The notes under the pieces are model-generated. The model was given only the letters and a program-made list of their open reading frames with translations, was not told the DNA's origin and searched no databases. This document shows, piece after piece, positions 1 to 8,929 of a stretch of DNA of 64,000 nucleotides (its first letter is position 1; each line of letters opens with the position of its first letter). The stretch covers positions 1,974,965 to 2,038,964 of the forward strand of contig NZ_LT992558.1 in NCBI RefSeq assembly GCF_900258435.1. Direction: 5' to 3'. The position numbers and the translations under genes were made by a program. Source of the DNA: Carnobacterium divergens (GTDB lineage Bacteria > Bacillota > Bacilli > Lactobacillales > Carnobacteriaceae).

Positions 1-120
1 CGCATTGTGAGGAACTCTGTGGGGATAAAAATATAAAACACCTATAATCATTGATATAACAGACTTTTGACGTTGAATAAAATTCTACAACCGTTAATCT
101 TTAATCTAATTAAGATTTCT

Positions 121-162
121 AAAAACCGCCATTGTTCTTTTAAAGAGCAATGGCGGTTTTTT
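121..162. terminator. bidirectional rho-independent terminator
   Basis: A 13-bp perfect stem, AAAACCGCCATTG pairing with CAATGGCGGTTTT, has an A-run on the left and a T-run on the right, so it can stop transcription in both directions. No gene to its left is visible in the window. The first 120 bases hold no recognisable gene. Confidence 0.8.
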
Positions 163-193
163 ATTTTACTCTATACTCTCTAATTCAGGCAAA

Positions 194-234
194 ATAAAAA
201 AACATTCTTTCGTATCAAGCACGGAAAAAATGTT
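194..234 (-). terminator. terminator of the small orphan gene
   Basis: On the minus strand an 11-bp stem (AACATTTTTTC with GAAAGAATGTT, one G-U pair) is followed by seven T. It lies 32 bases past the stop codon of the small minus-strand gene and supports that gene being real. Confidence 0.7.
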
Positions 235-265
235 CTAAGCTTTACAACCAAAAGAAGCCCCGTCA

Positions 266-466
266 TCAAACATCTAGTTTATGTAGATGGTCAATGATGC
301 GAATAATGGATTGTTGATTTTTAGGGATTGTATAAACCTTGGTTTGATTGTCTACCTTAGCAACCAAACACTCGTCTCCCACTACAATATTATTGATATC
401 ATTATTTTCTATATAATTTATCGCAAAAACTTTATTACTATTTTTACGATAATCTAATTCTGTCAC
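266..466 (-). CDS. small hypothetical protein
   Basis: I do not recognise this 66-residue protein. It is soluble-looking, has no cysteine-rich motif, signal peptide or membrane segment, and mixes acidic and basic residues; the C-terminal half (around KNQQSIIRIIDHLHKL) is likely helical. A GTG start at 466 is chosen because GAAAGGG lies 10 bases upstream; the in-frame GTG at 475 would sit directly on that Shine-Dalgarno site. A good terminator follows the stop. It stands alone, upstream of nothing on the same strand, so context gives no function. The ribosome-binding site plus terminator argue for a true gene. Confidence 0.55.
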   Translation of the reverse strand: MTELDYRKNSNKVFAINYIENNDINNIVVGDECLVAKVDNQTKVYTIPKNQQSIIRIIDHLHKLDV

Positions 467-605
467 ACACGTCACACCCTTTCAACGATTTTAATTATAG
501 CAAAAAAAGTCGTAAGTGTATAACAATAACTCTTTTTCGTTATGTTTTCTCGTAACAAAAAAAGAAAAGAAAGAAATAATTATATAATTATTCCTTCCCA
601 ACCTT

Positions 606-1244
606 TTAATATTCTGTTGGAATTGATTGAAAAGACTGCTTGTATAATGGAAGCAACTTTTTAAACGTATTTAACATATACATTTGAGTTGCTGCTGGAT
701 TTTTTAAAATCGAATCATCCGCCATCAATTGTCGGCCAACTAAAAATTCGCCTTTCTTTACATCTCTAAAACGAGTTAACCCTTTTTCAATATCCAATTC
801 CTTGATCGGTGTTACTTTTGTTGTGTGGTGATCTAGAGATACCACAAAGTCTTCTGGAAGTGTTTCAAAGAGTTCGATTTTATCAAGCAACCCTTGAGCC
901 ATTTCTTTTTCAAACTTTGGATTATCAATAAACGCTAGCCAAATAAAAACATGGTCTCCGTATAGTCCTAGTTGAAAATGAGGCGCCATCTTATAACCTC
1001 TCTTATTACAACTAACTGCCATCCAAGTATCATTAGGTGGATTTTTAGTTCGTCTTAAATGTTGAGCAACATGTACAAAAAGCTCGTCTTCATCCATTTC
1101 ATTTAGCAATCCCTCTTTAAATAGTTCCCCAAATTCACGAAATTTTGGTTGAATCTGTTCTCTAATAGCTTGCATTCGATCTTCTAATGTTGGAATTTCA
1201 AATATTGAAAAATCTTCCTTTGTAAAGGTTACATTACTCATCAC
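606..1244 (-). CDS. DUF1054 (YktB/UPF0637) family protein
   Basis: The 212-residue product matches the DUF1054 family by its N-terminal FTKEDFSIFEIPTLEDRM stretch, the central MAVSCNKRGYKMAPHFQLG segment and overall length (about 210 residues in Bacillus YktB). The family is a soluble alpha/beta fold of unknown biochemical role, common in Bacilli. It begins with two adjacent Met codons, so the start may be one codon later. It is monocistronic: the next gene on the same strand ends at 1361 and is closed by its own terminator. No regulatory site is obvious. Confidence 0.85.
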   Translation of the reverse strand: MMSNVTFTKEDFSIFEIPTLEDRMQAIREQIQPKFREFGELFKEGLLNEMDEDELFVHVAQHLRRTKNPPNDTWMAVSCNKRGYKMAPHFQLGLYGDHVFIWLAFIDNPKFEKEMAQGLLDKIELFETLPEDFVVSLDHHTTKVTPIKELDIEKGLTRFRDVKKGEFLVGRQLMADDSILKNPAATQMYMLNTFKKLLPLYKQSFQSIPTEY

Positions 1245-1312
1245 TACTTCTACTCCTAACTATTAATCTCTTTTATTAGTTTAACATAATTATTGACCAA
1301 CTTGGATAGTAT

Positions 1313-1353
1313 CAAAAAAACTAACAGAATGTTTTAACAGCATTCTGCTAGTT
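1313..1353 (-). terminator. terminator of the siderophore importer operon
   Basis: On the minus strand a 13-bp stem (AACTAGCAGAATG with CATTCTGTTAGTT) is followed by a T7 run, eight bases past the stop of the binding-protein gene. Confidence 0.8.
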
Positions 1354-1360
1354 TATAAGG

Positions 1361-2314
1361 TTATTCTATCACTTTTTTCGCTTCATCTAACATTAATTTA
1401 GTCGATTCTAATCCACCACCTGATAAATACCATACATCTGGTTTTAACGTGATGATTTTTTTATTTTTAAACGCTTTTGTTTGTTGAACCAATTCATTTT
1501 CTGAAACGTTGTCTTTGCTAGTATCCCCACCGATGGCTTTGGTGCGATCAATAACAAATAACACATCTGGATTTTTATCTAACACATATTCATACGTGAC
1601 CGATTGACCATGAGTGGAAGCTTCGATTGCAGGGTCAGCTAAACCAAAACCAAACACATCATTTAATATAGCAAATCTTGATCCTTCGCCATATGCCGAT
1701 AAACTGCCTTCATTCACTAATACCGTTAATGTTTTTAAATCCGCACTTTTTGCTTTCGTTGAAACTTTTGAAATCTCATTTGATAATTCGTCTAATTGCT
1801 TTTTCGCTTCATCAGCTTTATCAAAAATAGTTCCAACGGTTGTAACATTCGTTTTAATCGAGTTCCAACTATCTTTAGAATCGGTTGCTAAATAAAGAGT
1901 AGGCGCAATTTTTTTCAATTCATCCATCGAATCTTCTTGACGACCAGAAATAATAATTAAGTCGGGTTTTAAAGCATTGATTTTTTCAAAATCAGGTTCT
2001 TTGAGTCCACCAGCAGACTCAAATTTATCAGCTTTAAATTCTTTTAAATACGCTGGCAAATTGTCTTTAGCCACACCAACTACTTGATCACTTTCTCCTA
2101 GCGCTTGGATTGTATCTAACATTCCCATATCGAAAACCACTACTCGTTTTGGTTTTAATGGAACTTTTACTTCACCATTTTGATCCTTCACTGTAATGGT
2201 TGTTGCTTTCTCACTATCCTTTGACGATTCTCCTTTTGTATCAGCCTTATTTCCACATGCTGCTATTACAAAAATTGAAGCTAGTAGTATCAAACTCATT
2301 GTTATTTTTTTCAT
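1361..2314 (-). CDS. yclQ: siderophore-binding lipoprotein of iron ABC importer (YclQ/FatB-like)
   Basis: This 317-residue protein is a class III periplasmic-binding-type receptor that captures a ferric siderophore outside the membrane. It starts MKKITMSLILLAS and has a lipobox at VIAAC (mature Cys about residue 20). The mature part begins with the typical VKDQNGEVKVPLKPKRVVVF and the GMLDTIQALG loop of the YclQ/FatB/CeuE petrobactin group. The start at 2314 is preceded by GGAG and fits a signal peptide; the reading frame stays open for 25 more codons upstream but these overlap the ATPase gene and look untranslated. It is last in a four-gene operon in the Bacillus yclNOPQ order. Substrate (petrobactin or another catecholate) is inferred, not proven. 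Confidence 0.85.
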   Translation of the reverse strand: MKKITMSLILLASIFVIAACGNKADTKGESSKDSEKATTITVKDQNGEVKVPLKPKRVVVFDMGMLDTIQALGESDQVVGVAKDNLPAYLKEFKADKFESAGGLKEPDFEKINALKPDLIIISGRQEDSMDELKKIAPTLYLATDSKDSWNSIKTNVTTVGTIFDKADEAKKQLDELSNEISKVSTKAKSADLKTLTVLVNEGSLSAYGEGSRFAILNDVFGFGLADPAIEASTHGQSVTYEYVLDKNPDVLFVIDRTKAIGGDTSKDNVSENELVQQTKAFKNKKIITLKPDVWYLSGGGLESTKLMLDEAKKVIE

Positions 2315-2342
2315 TTTCTCCACGTCCTTTTCTTTGATTCCA

Positions 2343-3101
2343 TTATTCATTAAAATATAAACAAAAACGTTTGCCTTCAATTTCAACAATCCGTATGTCC
2401 ATCTCGTATAATGGATCTAATACTTTTTTAGTCATCATTTCATCTGTTGTGCCACTTGCAAATAATTCGCCATTTTTCATGGCGACAATTTCATCGGCAT
2501 AACTTGCAGCAAAATTAATGTCATGAATCACTAAAATAATCGTCTTTCCCAATTCATCCACGAGTCGTCGCAAGATCTTCATCATTTGCACGCCGTAATT
2601 CATATCTAAATTATTTAAAGGTTCATCTAATAGAATATAATCTGTATCTTGTGCCAATACCATTGCAATATAGGCTCGCTGCAATTGACCACCAGATAAC
2701 GTTCCCACATCATCCTCCGCCATCTCAACCAATCCTAAATAAACTAACGCTTCTTGAATTTTTTCTTCATCTTCTTTTTTTAAGCGCCCTTTAGAGTATG
2801 GAAAGCGACCAAAAGAAACCAACTCTCTTACAGTTAACTTCAAATTAAATGAATTCGACTGCTTTAAAATAGATAATTTTTTAGCCAAAGCATCTTGCTT
2901 CCACGTTTTTACATCTCCACCATCAATATAAATAAATCCCGTGTCTTTAGGCGTCAATCGACTCATCATTGCTAAAAGCGTACTCTTTCCCGCTCCATTA
3001 GGTCCAATAAAAGCAGTGATGGCTCCCTCTTTAATAGGTAGACTAATCTCACTGATGACTTTTTTAGTTCCATATGACTTTGATACTTTTTTTAGTTCCA
3101 T
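2343..3101 (-). CDS. yclP: iron-siderophore ABC transporter ATPase (YclP/FatE-like)
   Basis: A 252-residue cytoplasmic ATPase that powers ferric-siderophore import. Walker A (GPNGAGKST), the signature LSGGQLQRA, Walker B (YILLDEPLNNLD) and the switch His (VIHD) are all intact. The C-terminal end RFCLYFNE is as in YclP-type proteins. It abuts the upstream permease gene with no gap and is followed 28 bases later by the binding-protein gene, so the four genes are probably one transcript from the Fur-box promoter at about 5.1 kb. Confidence 0.88.
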   Translation of the reverse strand: MELKKVSKSYGTKKVISEISLPIKEGAITAFIGPNGAGKSTLLAMMSRLTPKDTGFIYIDGGDVKTWKQDALAKKLSILKQSNSFNLKLTVRELVSFGRFPYSKGRLKKEDEEKIQEALVYLGLVEMAEDDVGTLSGGQLQRAYIAMVLAQDTDYILLDEPLNNLDMNYGVQMMKILRRLVDELGKTIILVIHDINFAASYADEIVAMKNGELFASGTTDEMMTKKVLDPLYEMDIRIVEIEGKRFCLYFNE

Positions 3102-4064
3102 TTATCCTTGCTTCCTTTCTTTCAATAGTAGGAAAATGAAATAACAACCACCGATAAATTCAATAACAACACTAACCGTAGTCGTTAAATGGAAAACTCG
3201 TTCCACTAAAAGTTGTCCGATTAGTAAAACAACAATTCCTAGCAAGCCGCCCCCGATAAACAACCAAAAATGCTGATATGTTTTAAACATCCGATACGTT
3301 AAATTGGCAACAATAAATCCTAAAAAGGTAATTGGGCCAACTAACGCAGTGGAAACAGCCGTTAAAATTGAAATCAACACTAAAATGTGCAACAATTCTT
3401 TTTCAACAACCACTCCTAGATTAATCGCTTGTTCCCTTCCTAAATGCAACACGTCTAAAACAGCACTTTTCCGGATTAAAAAGAACAAAGCAATGCTCCC
3501 AACTAAAACCGTGAGGGCCAGAATCGACACATCAATATTATTAAAACTAGCAAATAACTTCCCTTGAATTTTATCAAATTCATTAGGGTCCATCAAAACT
3601 TGCATAAACGTACTAATACTTTTAAAAAAAGTTCCTGCAATCATTCCTAACATCAATAATAAGTACAAATTGGTATGATGGTTTTTAAAAATAAAGGTAT
3701 ATAAAAAGCCACTTGCCATCACCATCAAACCCACACTTACTAAAAAATTGACTTTTCGATCTGCTAATAGTAAATGACTGTTTCCGTATACGAACAAAAC
3801 CATCGTTTGAAATAAAATATAAAGCGAGTCTAATCCTAAAATGCTCGGTGTTAAAATTTGATTGCCAGTAATTGTTTGAAAACTAATCGTTGCAACTGTA
3901 GTTGTAATTCCCACAATACAAAAGGCTAACAGCTTTTTACTTCTTAAAGGCAAAATATAATCCCAATTCCCACCGCTATCGACTGTTAAATAACAAATAA
4001 TTAAACCTATTAAAACAACCACTAATCCTATCAGCACCATTAAATTAATTTTTTTTTGCTTCAT
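3102..4064 (-). CDS. yclO: iron-siderophore ABC transporter permease (YclO/FatC-like)
   Basis: A 320-residue polytopic permease of the FecCD family with about nine hydrophobic segments. The family motif GPITFLGFIVANL near residue 250, which contacts the ATPase, is present. It forms one half of the membrane channel with the product of the gene upstream, whose 3' end overlaps this start by 20 bases, suggesting translational coupling. It directly adjoins the ATPase gene downstream. Size and gene order match Bacillus YclO. Confidence 0.87.
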   Translation of the reverse strand: MKQKKINLMVLIGLVVVLIGLIICYLTVDSGGNWDYILPLRSKKLLAFCIVGITTTVATISFQTITGNQILTPSILGLDSLYILFQTMVLFVYGNSHLLLADRKVNFLVSVGLMVMASGFLYTFIFKNHHTNLYLLLMLGMIAGTFFKSISTFMQVLMDPNEFDKIQGKLFASFNNIDVSILALTVLVGSIALFFLIRKSAVLDVLHLGREQAINLGVVVEKELLHILVLISILTAVSTALVGPITFLGFIVANLTYRMFKTYQHFWLFIGGGLLGIVVLLIGQLLVERVFHLTTTVSVVIEFIGGCYFIFLLLKERKQG

Positions 4065-5010
4065 GACTGCTCTCTCCCCTCATCAATAGATACATGAAGA
4101 GCGCACTTCCAATAATTCCCACCACTAAACTGACGGAAACCTCGTAAGGTGCAATCACAACGCGGCTAATCATATCGCAAACCAACAAAAACGCTGAACC
4201 AAATAATGCCGTTTCCAACAACGTGTTTTTCAAATGATCCCCTCGCATCAGTGCCACTAAATTAGGAATGATGATTCCCAAAAAGGGAACACTTCCAACG
4301 GTCAAAATGACAACAGCTGTAGCCAGTGAAACAATTAAAACGCCGCCAAATTGTACCACTTGATAAGAAACGCCAATGCTCGTTGCCATGTCTTTTCCTA
4401 AACCGGCAATCGTAAAATAATCTGCATAAAGATACGCTACAATCATTAACGGAACCGCCAAGTAAATCAATTCATAGTTTCCACGACTTACTAGCGAAAA
4501 ATTTCCCTGTAACCAAGAAGAAACATTTTGGACTAAATCATATTGATAGGCTAAAAAAGTTGCAATCGATCCCATAATACTACCAAACATCATGCCGATT
4601 AACGGAATCATCATCGTACTTTTAACTCTAACTCGGTTTACAATTCCAATAAAGATAAACGTACCTGCTACTGCAAACAGGAAAGCGATACCAGTCTTTT
4701 GCAAAATAGAGGCATCATTAAAGACAAGCATTGCCACTAAAATGCCAATTCTAGCACTATCCATCGTTCCAGAAGTCGTAGGTGAAACAAATTTATTTTG
4801 TGTTAAATGTTGCATAATTAAACCTGAAATACTCATTGTTGCTCCCGCTAAAATCAAGCTAATCATGCGAGGAAAGCGTGTACTTAACAATACCAACTGT
4901 TGCTGCTCATTTAATTGAAGCAAATCAGTCAATTGAATGGACTCTACTCCAATAAAAAGCGAGGCAATTGCCAATCCAATGACACTAACCATCCATAGCC
5001 CATTTCTCAT
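4045..5010 (-). CDS. yclN: iron-siderophore ABC transporter permease (YclN/FatD-like)
   Basis: A 321-residue FecCD-family permease, first gene of the importer operon. Hydrophobic segments span the whole protein; the ATPase-contact motif appears as GSVPFLGIIIPNL. The conserved early segment GATMSISGLIMQHLTQNKFV corresponds to the family consensus AxAxxGxxxQxxxxNPLA. It is preceded by an AGAAAGAGG-type ribosome site and, further upstream, by a sigma-A promoter and a Fur-like operator, so expression is expected under iron limitation (inference from the site). Confidence 0.87.
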   Translation of the reverse strand: MRNGLWMVSVIGLAIASLFIGVESIQLTDLLQLNEQQQLVLLSTRFPRMISLILAGATMSISGLIMQHLTQNKFVSPTTSGTMDSARIGILVAMLVFNDASILQKTGIAFLFAVAGTFIFIGIVNRVRVKSTMMIPLIGMMFGSIMGSIATFLAYQYDLVQNVSSWLQGNFSLVSRGNYELIYLAVPLMIVAYLYADYFTIAGLGKDMATSIGVSYQVVQFGGVLIVSLATAVVILTVGSVPFLGIIIPNLVALMRGDHLKNTLLETALFGSAFLLVCDMISRVVIAPYEVSVSLVVGIIGSALFMYLLMRGESSHEAKKN

Positions 5011-5038
5011 TGAGAATACCTCTTTCTATCGTCCCTCT

Positions 5039-5056
5039 CTAAGTAAACAAACTTAG
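5039..5056. promoter_or_regulatory. inverted repeat in the yclN leader
   Basis: CTAAGT, a six-base spacer and ACTTAG form a small dyad between the Fur-like box and the yclN start codon. It could be a second operator or a weak leader hairpin; the sequence does not decide. Confidence 0.3.
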
Positions 5057-5077
5057 TGGAGATGCGTTTTCACTAAT

Positions 5078-5092
5078 TGAGAATGATTTTCA
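5078..5092. promoter_or_regulatory. Fur box
   Basis: TGAGAATGATTTTCA matches the 7-1-7 Fur consensus TGATAATNATTATCA at 12 of 14 fixed positions. It lies just downstream of the predicted -10 of the yclNOPQ-type operon, where bound Fur would block transcription. Iron control is inferred from this match and the transported substrate. Confidence 0.8.
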
Positions 5093-5104
5093 TTCCCACA
5101 ATTG

Positions 5105-5133
5105 AGTTTATCGGACTTTCACTGAAAAATCAA
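5105..5133 (-). promoter_or_regulatory. sigma-A promoter of siderophore importer operon
   Basis: On the minus strand TTGATT, a 17-base spacer, and TAAACT. The predicted start point falls at the edge of the Fur-like box. Confidence 0.65.
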
Positions 5134-5173
5134 TCTTTTTTAGTAATTTTGTGTATTTTTTAACAAAACGAAA

Positions 5174-5203
5174 TTTCACGTAAGAAACAGTCTATGGTAT
5201 ACT
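5174..5203 (+). promoter_or_regulatory. promoter of yueI-like gene
   Basis: A consensus-like -10, TATACT, at 5198-5203, with a poor -35 candidate (TTTCAC) 18 bases upstream. Confidence 0.5.
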
Positions 5204-5238
5204 ATACTTACACTAATCATTATAAGGAGGACTTGATT

Positions 5239-5679
5239 ATGAGCGAAAAAGATGTACAAGACTATTTAACAAGTGGCTTGTACGGAGCACCTCAAACCAA
5301 GCCTGAAGAACGGAATAAGTTTTTAGGTAATTTAAGAGAGCGGGTTTATGTATCAATGACGCCAGAAGAACTTGTGTCTAAAAATTATTTAACAGCTCTT
5401 CGAACAGAAATGGAACAACACCCAGATGCCCAACTCCTCTTAAATGGATCCATTGATTCAAGCGAGTTTAGTCCTTATATAAAACTGTGTAATCAACACA
5501 CTACCCAGTTCACTATTGTAACCAATCAGTTTGCAAGTAAAAGCCCTTTCGCTTTATTGTTAGTGGCAAAAGAAGCTGTCGATAGTGCCGTGATTGATAT
5601 TGCCGAAAAGTATCCGGTCACTGAAACTCCTGTTGAAGAACCAGAAAAAAAATCGCTATTAAAACGACTTTTTTCTTAA
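5239..5679 (+). CDS. yueI: YueI family (DUF1694) protein
   Basis: A 146-residue cytosolic protein of the DUF1694/YueI family, recognisable from YLTSGLYGAPQTKPEE, the FLGNLRERVYVSMT segment and the HTTQFTIVTN central strand. Its molecular role is unknown. ATG at 5239 is the start: AAGGAGG ends eight bases before it, while the open frame upstream (to 5194) overlaps the promoter. It is a single-gene unit facing the peptide-binding protein gene and shares a bidirectional terminator with it. Confidence 0.85.
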   Translation: MSEKDVQDYLTSGLYGAPQTKPEERNKFLGNLRERVYVSMTPEELVSKNYLTALRTEMEQHPDAQLLLNGSIDSSEFSPYIKLCNQHTTQFTIVTNQFASKSPFALLLVAKEAVDSAVIDIAEKYPVTETPVEEPEKKSLLKRLFS

Positions 5680-5690
5680 TTACGATCATC

Positions 5691-5727
5691 AAAAAAACTA
5701 GACTCTTGAAGGGTCTAGTTTTTTTGA
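5691..5727. terminator. bidirectional terminator
   Basis: AACTAGAC pairs with GTCTAGTT, flanked by A7 on the left and T7 on the right. It serves the convergent yueI-like and peptide-binding lipoprotein genes. Confidence 0.85.
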
Positions 5728-5730
5728 TTT

Positions 5731-7380
5731 TTATTGAACAAAAGTTAAACGATAAGAAACCGTACGTCCAAAAGGCAATACTTGTAATTGCTTCACTTTA
5801 GAAGACAATAAGTAGGCTTGAGCGCCTTGATAAATCACGGCGATTGGAGCGTCTTGTTCAATCAATTGTTTTTCTAACTGCATCATTTTTGTCCAACGCT
5901 CTTGAGGTTTAGTAGCAAGCTCCCCTTTTATTTCATTAAGTCCTTCGTCGTAGACATTATTATGGTAGTTAGAAAAATTAATCCCCCCATTTGACTGATA
6001 GATTTCTAAAAAATTTATGGGGTCTTGATAGTCTGGTGTCCACGTTCCAAAGAACACATCAAAATCACCAGAACGATTTAAATCTAAGCGATTTTTCAAA
6101 GGAACATTTTTTAACTTAATTTTAAGTCCTGGTAAATTGGTTTCGTACTGAGCTTGTAAAAATTCTACGGTCTTTTTTGCAGAGCCAGTGTCGGAAGATA
6201 AAATTTCCAAAGTTAAATCGGTATCTCCTAATTCTGCTTGAGCTAGTTTCCACTCATTTTGCGCTTTCTTTACATCATAACTCATTAATGAGCCATTTTC
6301 TTTTCTGAAATCTTCATTGTTTGCAGGATTTGTTGCAAAATCTGAAGGAATAAACCCATTCATTGGCTTTGAACCATCAATCAAAATCGATTCTGTATAA
6401 GCTTTTTTATCAAAGGCTAACGCAAGTGCACGCCGAACGTGTACATTGCCAGTTACTTTCCTAGTTGTATTGAAGCCTAGATAACCGATTAATGCTTTTG
6501 GCTGCTCGTGATAAGAATTAGCGCCTTGATATTTTTGAATAAATTCATCTGTTAAACCTGTATAGTCTACCTGATCTCCATCAAATAAATTCGCTCCCGT
6601 TGACGTTTCTTTTGCTACTTCTACATTTATTTTTTTCAGCTGAACGTTTTTTTGATCCCAATACGTTTGATTTTTTTGATACGTCCAATTTAAATTTGTT
6701 CCTGACCAGTCAGTTAATTCAAATGGACCATTGCCAACTATATTGCTACTATTTGTACCGTATTTTTCTCCTAGTTTTTTAGCAAGAATTTCATTTTGTG
6801 GGAAAAAAGGAGTTCCAGTTAACATTTTTGCTAAATATGGAATTGGCGTTTCTAAAGTCAGCTCTATAGTTTTAGTGTCTAAGGCTTTCACACCTAAGTC
6901 AGAAAGCTCTTTTTCTCCCACTCGAATTTGGGCTCCATTTTTGAAAATATCCATTTGGTTGGCACTTGGAGAAGCCGTTGCTGGGTCTACTACTTTTTGA
7001 AACGCGTATACAAAATCACTTGCTTTAACGTCTTCGCCATTTGACCATTTTGCTTCTTTCAATTTAAATGTATAAACCGTCTTGGCATCGTTGACACTAG
7101 GCTCGCTTTCTGCCATTCCTAATTCGGCGTTATTGTCTTGATCAATTCGATACAGACCTTCAAAAATTTGACCAATCGCATCGGAACTAATCACGTCACT
7201 ATACAGTGCGCTATCTAAAGTTGCTAACTCATTACTCGTTGTTACAGTTAATTCTTGTATATCCTTTTTTTCAGGTTGCTTTATTGATGTTTCTTGAGAT
7301 TTTTTTTGTTCGCTAGCACAACCTACAATCACTAACAAAAGCGCTATTAAAACCCCTATAATCCAAAATTTCTTTTTCAT
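5731..7380 (-). CDS. oligopeptide-binding lipoprotein (OppA family)
   Basis: This 549-residue protein belongs to family 5 of solute-binding proteins, which deliver peptides to Opp-type ABC importers. The signal peptide ends in a lipobox (VIVGC, Cys at about residue 21). Family features include LTVTTSNELATLDSALYSDV after the linker, GQIFEGLYRID, KWSNGEDVKASDFVYAF and the NPLF-like GNGPFEL segment. It follows the ECF ATPase gene by 40 bases with no terminator visible, so it is probably co-transcribed with an ECF transporter rather than with Opp permeases. Which permease it serves is unknown; it may work with Opp genes elsewhere. Confidence 0.88.
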   Translation of the reverse strand: MKKKFWIIGVLIALLLVIVGCASEQKKSQETSIKQPEKKDIQELTVTTSNELATLDSALYSDVISSDAIGQIFEGLYRIDQDNNAELGMAESEPSVNDAKTVYTFKLKEAKWSNGEDVKASDFVYAFQKVVDPATASPSANQMDIFKNGAQIRVGEKELSDLGVKALDTKTIELTLETPIPYLAKMLTGTPFFPQNEILAKKLGEKYGTNSSNIVGNGPFELTDWSGTNLNWTYQKNQTYWDQKNVQLKKINVEVAKETSTGANLFDGDQVDYTGLTDEFIQKYQGANSYHEQPKALIGYLGFNTTRKVTGNVHVRRALALAFDKKAYTESILIDGSKPMNGFIPSDFATNPANNEDFRKENGSLMSYDVKKAQNEWKLAQAELGDTDLTLEILSSDTGSAKKTVEFLQAQYETNLPGLKIKLKNVPLKNRLDLNRSGDFDVFFGTWTPDYQDPINFLEIYQSNGGINFSNYHNNVYDEGLNEIKGELATKPQERWTKMMQLEKQLIEQDAPIAVIYQGAQAYLLSSKVKQLQVLPFGRTVSYRLTFVQ

Positions 7381-7420
7381 TTTTATATCACCCTATTTTT
7401 AGATTAGAATTAAATTCTTT

Positions 7421-8929
7421 TTAGCCTAGCATATCTTGTAAAACCCATTGGCTACGCTCGCTTGTTAAAATGTAATCTTTTTCCATATGTCCATCTTTTA
7501 AAACCAACACGCGTTGAGCCACTTGATTGATTAATTCAAAATCATGACTAATCATTAAAAAAATAGTCCCAAGTGCAGCTTGTTTTTCAATAACTTTGAC
7601 AATACGGTGTAAATTTCCACCATCTAAACCAGCTGTTGGCTCATCTAAAATCACTAAAGGTACTTCTTGCATCAATGCCACACCTATTGTCAAACGTTGC
7701 TTTTGCCCCCCGGAAAGCGACGCTGGATGCCGTGTGTGCACACTCCATAAATCTAACGCTTTTAAAACCTCTTCTGCTTTATTCTTTAATTCTGGTGTTC
7801 GCTTCTTGCCAATCATCAATTCTTCTAAAACACTCGCAGAAAACAATTGATAGTCGGCTTCTTGCATCACATACCAAGCTAACTGACTGCGTTTCTTCGT
7901 TGCTATTTTTTGTTGATTTAACCTAATCGTACCCGCTTTTTCTTTCATTAATCCACTTAACGTTTTTGCTAATGTTGTTTTTCCAACACCATTTCCGCCA
8001 ATTAACGCCACTACTTCTCCTGATTTTAATTGAAAATCAAGTTTTGTACCAATGTTTTTTTTACTTTTTGGAAATCCAATACTTAACTGTTCAACCTCAA
8101 TCTGGTTCACACTAGCAGACGATTGAAGCCTAACCGGCGAACAACCACTGTCATCCCAATGTAAAACAGGACTTCTCAATCCATACTTTTTCAATTGCGC
8201 TTGTGTTAAATTTTGCCATTCGTCCTTTGTAAAGATATGCTCCAATAAACCGTTTCTTAAATAAAAAGCACGGTCAATCAAATTCGATAAATAGTACAAC
8301 CGATGTTCCGCAATGATAATTGTATGTCCCGCTTTTTTCCAATCCATTAAAATGGATTGAAGTTCTAGCGTCGCCTGACTATCTAAATTTGCAGAAGGTT
8401 CATCTAAAACATAAATTTTTTGATTCGCAACACGAATCGACGCCACTGCAACTTTTTGTTTTTCACCGCTTGATAAGTGAAGCACTTCTTTTTTCAACAG
8501 ATGTTGGATCCCTAATTCTTCACTAGCAAATGTAACTCTTTTTTTTATTTCTTCACTAGGAAAGCTATAGTTTTCACAAAAAAAGGCAATCTCATCTTTG
8601 ACGATTGGAGCAAAAAACTGACTTCTTGGATCTTGAAAAACACTTCCCAAAATTTCGGCTAACTCCCAAGACGACTGCTCACTAATTTCTGTTCCTCGAA
8701 CCTGAACCGTTCCACTTCGTTCGCCACCAAAAAAATAAGGAATGATGCCATTTATAACACGAGTTAACGTCGTTTTTCCGCCTCCACTTGGACCGGTCAG
8801 TAAAATAAACTCTCCTTCTAGGATTGAACAAGAAATATTTTTCAATAAATAATGATCAGAGTCATATGAAAAAGAAACATTGTTTAATTCAATAATTGGT
8901 TCTTTGTTTTTTGTCTGATTAGGATACAT
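7421..8929 (-). CDS. ECF transporter ATPase, two fused ABC domains
   Basis: A 502-residue cytoplasmic protein carrying two complete ABC domains, as in group I or dedicated ECF-type importers. Domain 1: Walker A GPSGGGKTT, signature LSSGEKQKVA, Walker B VLDEPSANLD. Domain 2: GGNGVGKTT, LSGGQKQRLT, ILDEPTAGLD. Both sets look catalytically competent. ATG at 8929 is preferred (AGGTG nine bases upstream); a GTG at 8941 is also open. Its 5' end overlaps the gene for the T component, and the S component lies further upstream, giving an S-T-AA operon. Confidence 0.87.
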   Translation of the reverse strand: MYPNQTKNKEPIIELNNVSFSYDSDHYLLKNISCSILEGEFILLTGPSGGGKTTLTRVINGIIPYFFGGERSGTVQVRGTEISEQSSWELAEILGSVFQDPRSQFFAPIVKDEIAFFCENYSFPSEEIKKRVTFASEELGIQHLLKKEVLHLSSGEKQKVAVASIRVANQKIYVLDEPSANLDSQATLELQSILMDWKKAGHTIIIAEHRLYYLSNLIDRAFYLRNGLLEHIFTKDEWQNLTQAQLKKYGLRSPVLHWDDSGCSPVRLQSSASVNQIEVEQLSIGFPKSKKNIGTKLDFQLKSGEVVALIGGNGVGKTTLAKTLSGLMKEKAGTIRLNQQKIATKKRSQLAWYVMQEADYQLFSASVLEELMIGKKRTPELKNKAEEVLKALDLWSVHTRHPASLSGGQKQRLTIGVALMQEVPLVILDEPTAGLDGGNLHRIVKVIEKQAALGTIFLMISHDFELINQVAQRVLVLKDGHMEKDYILTSERSQWVLQDMLG

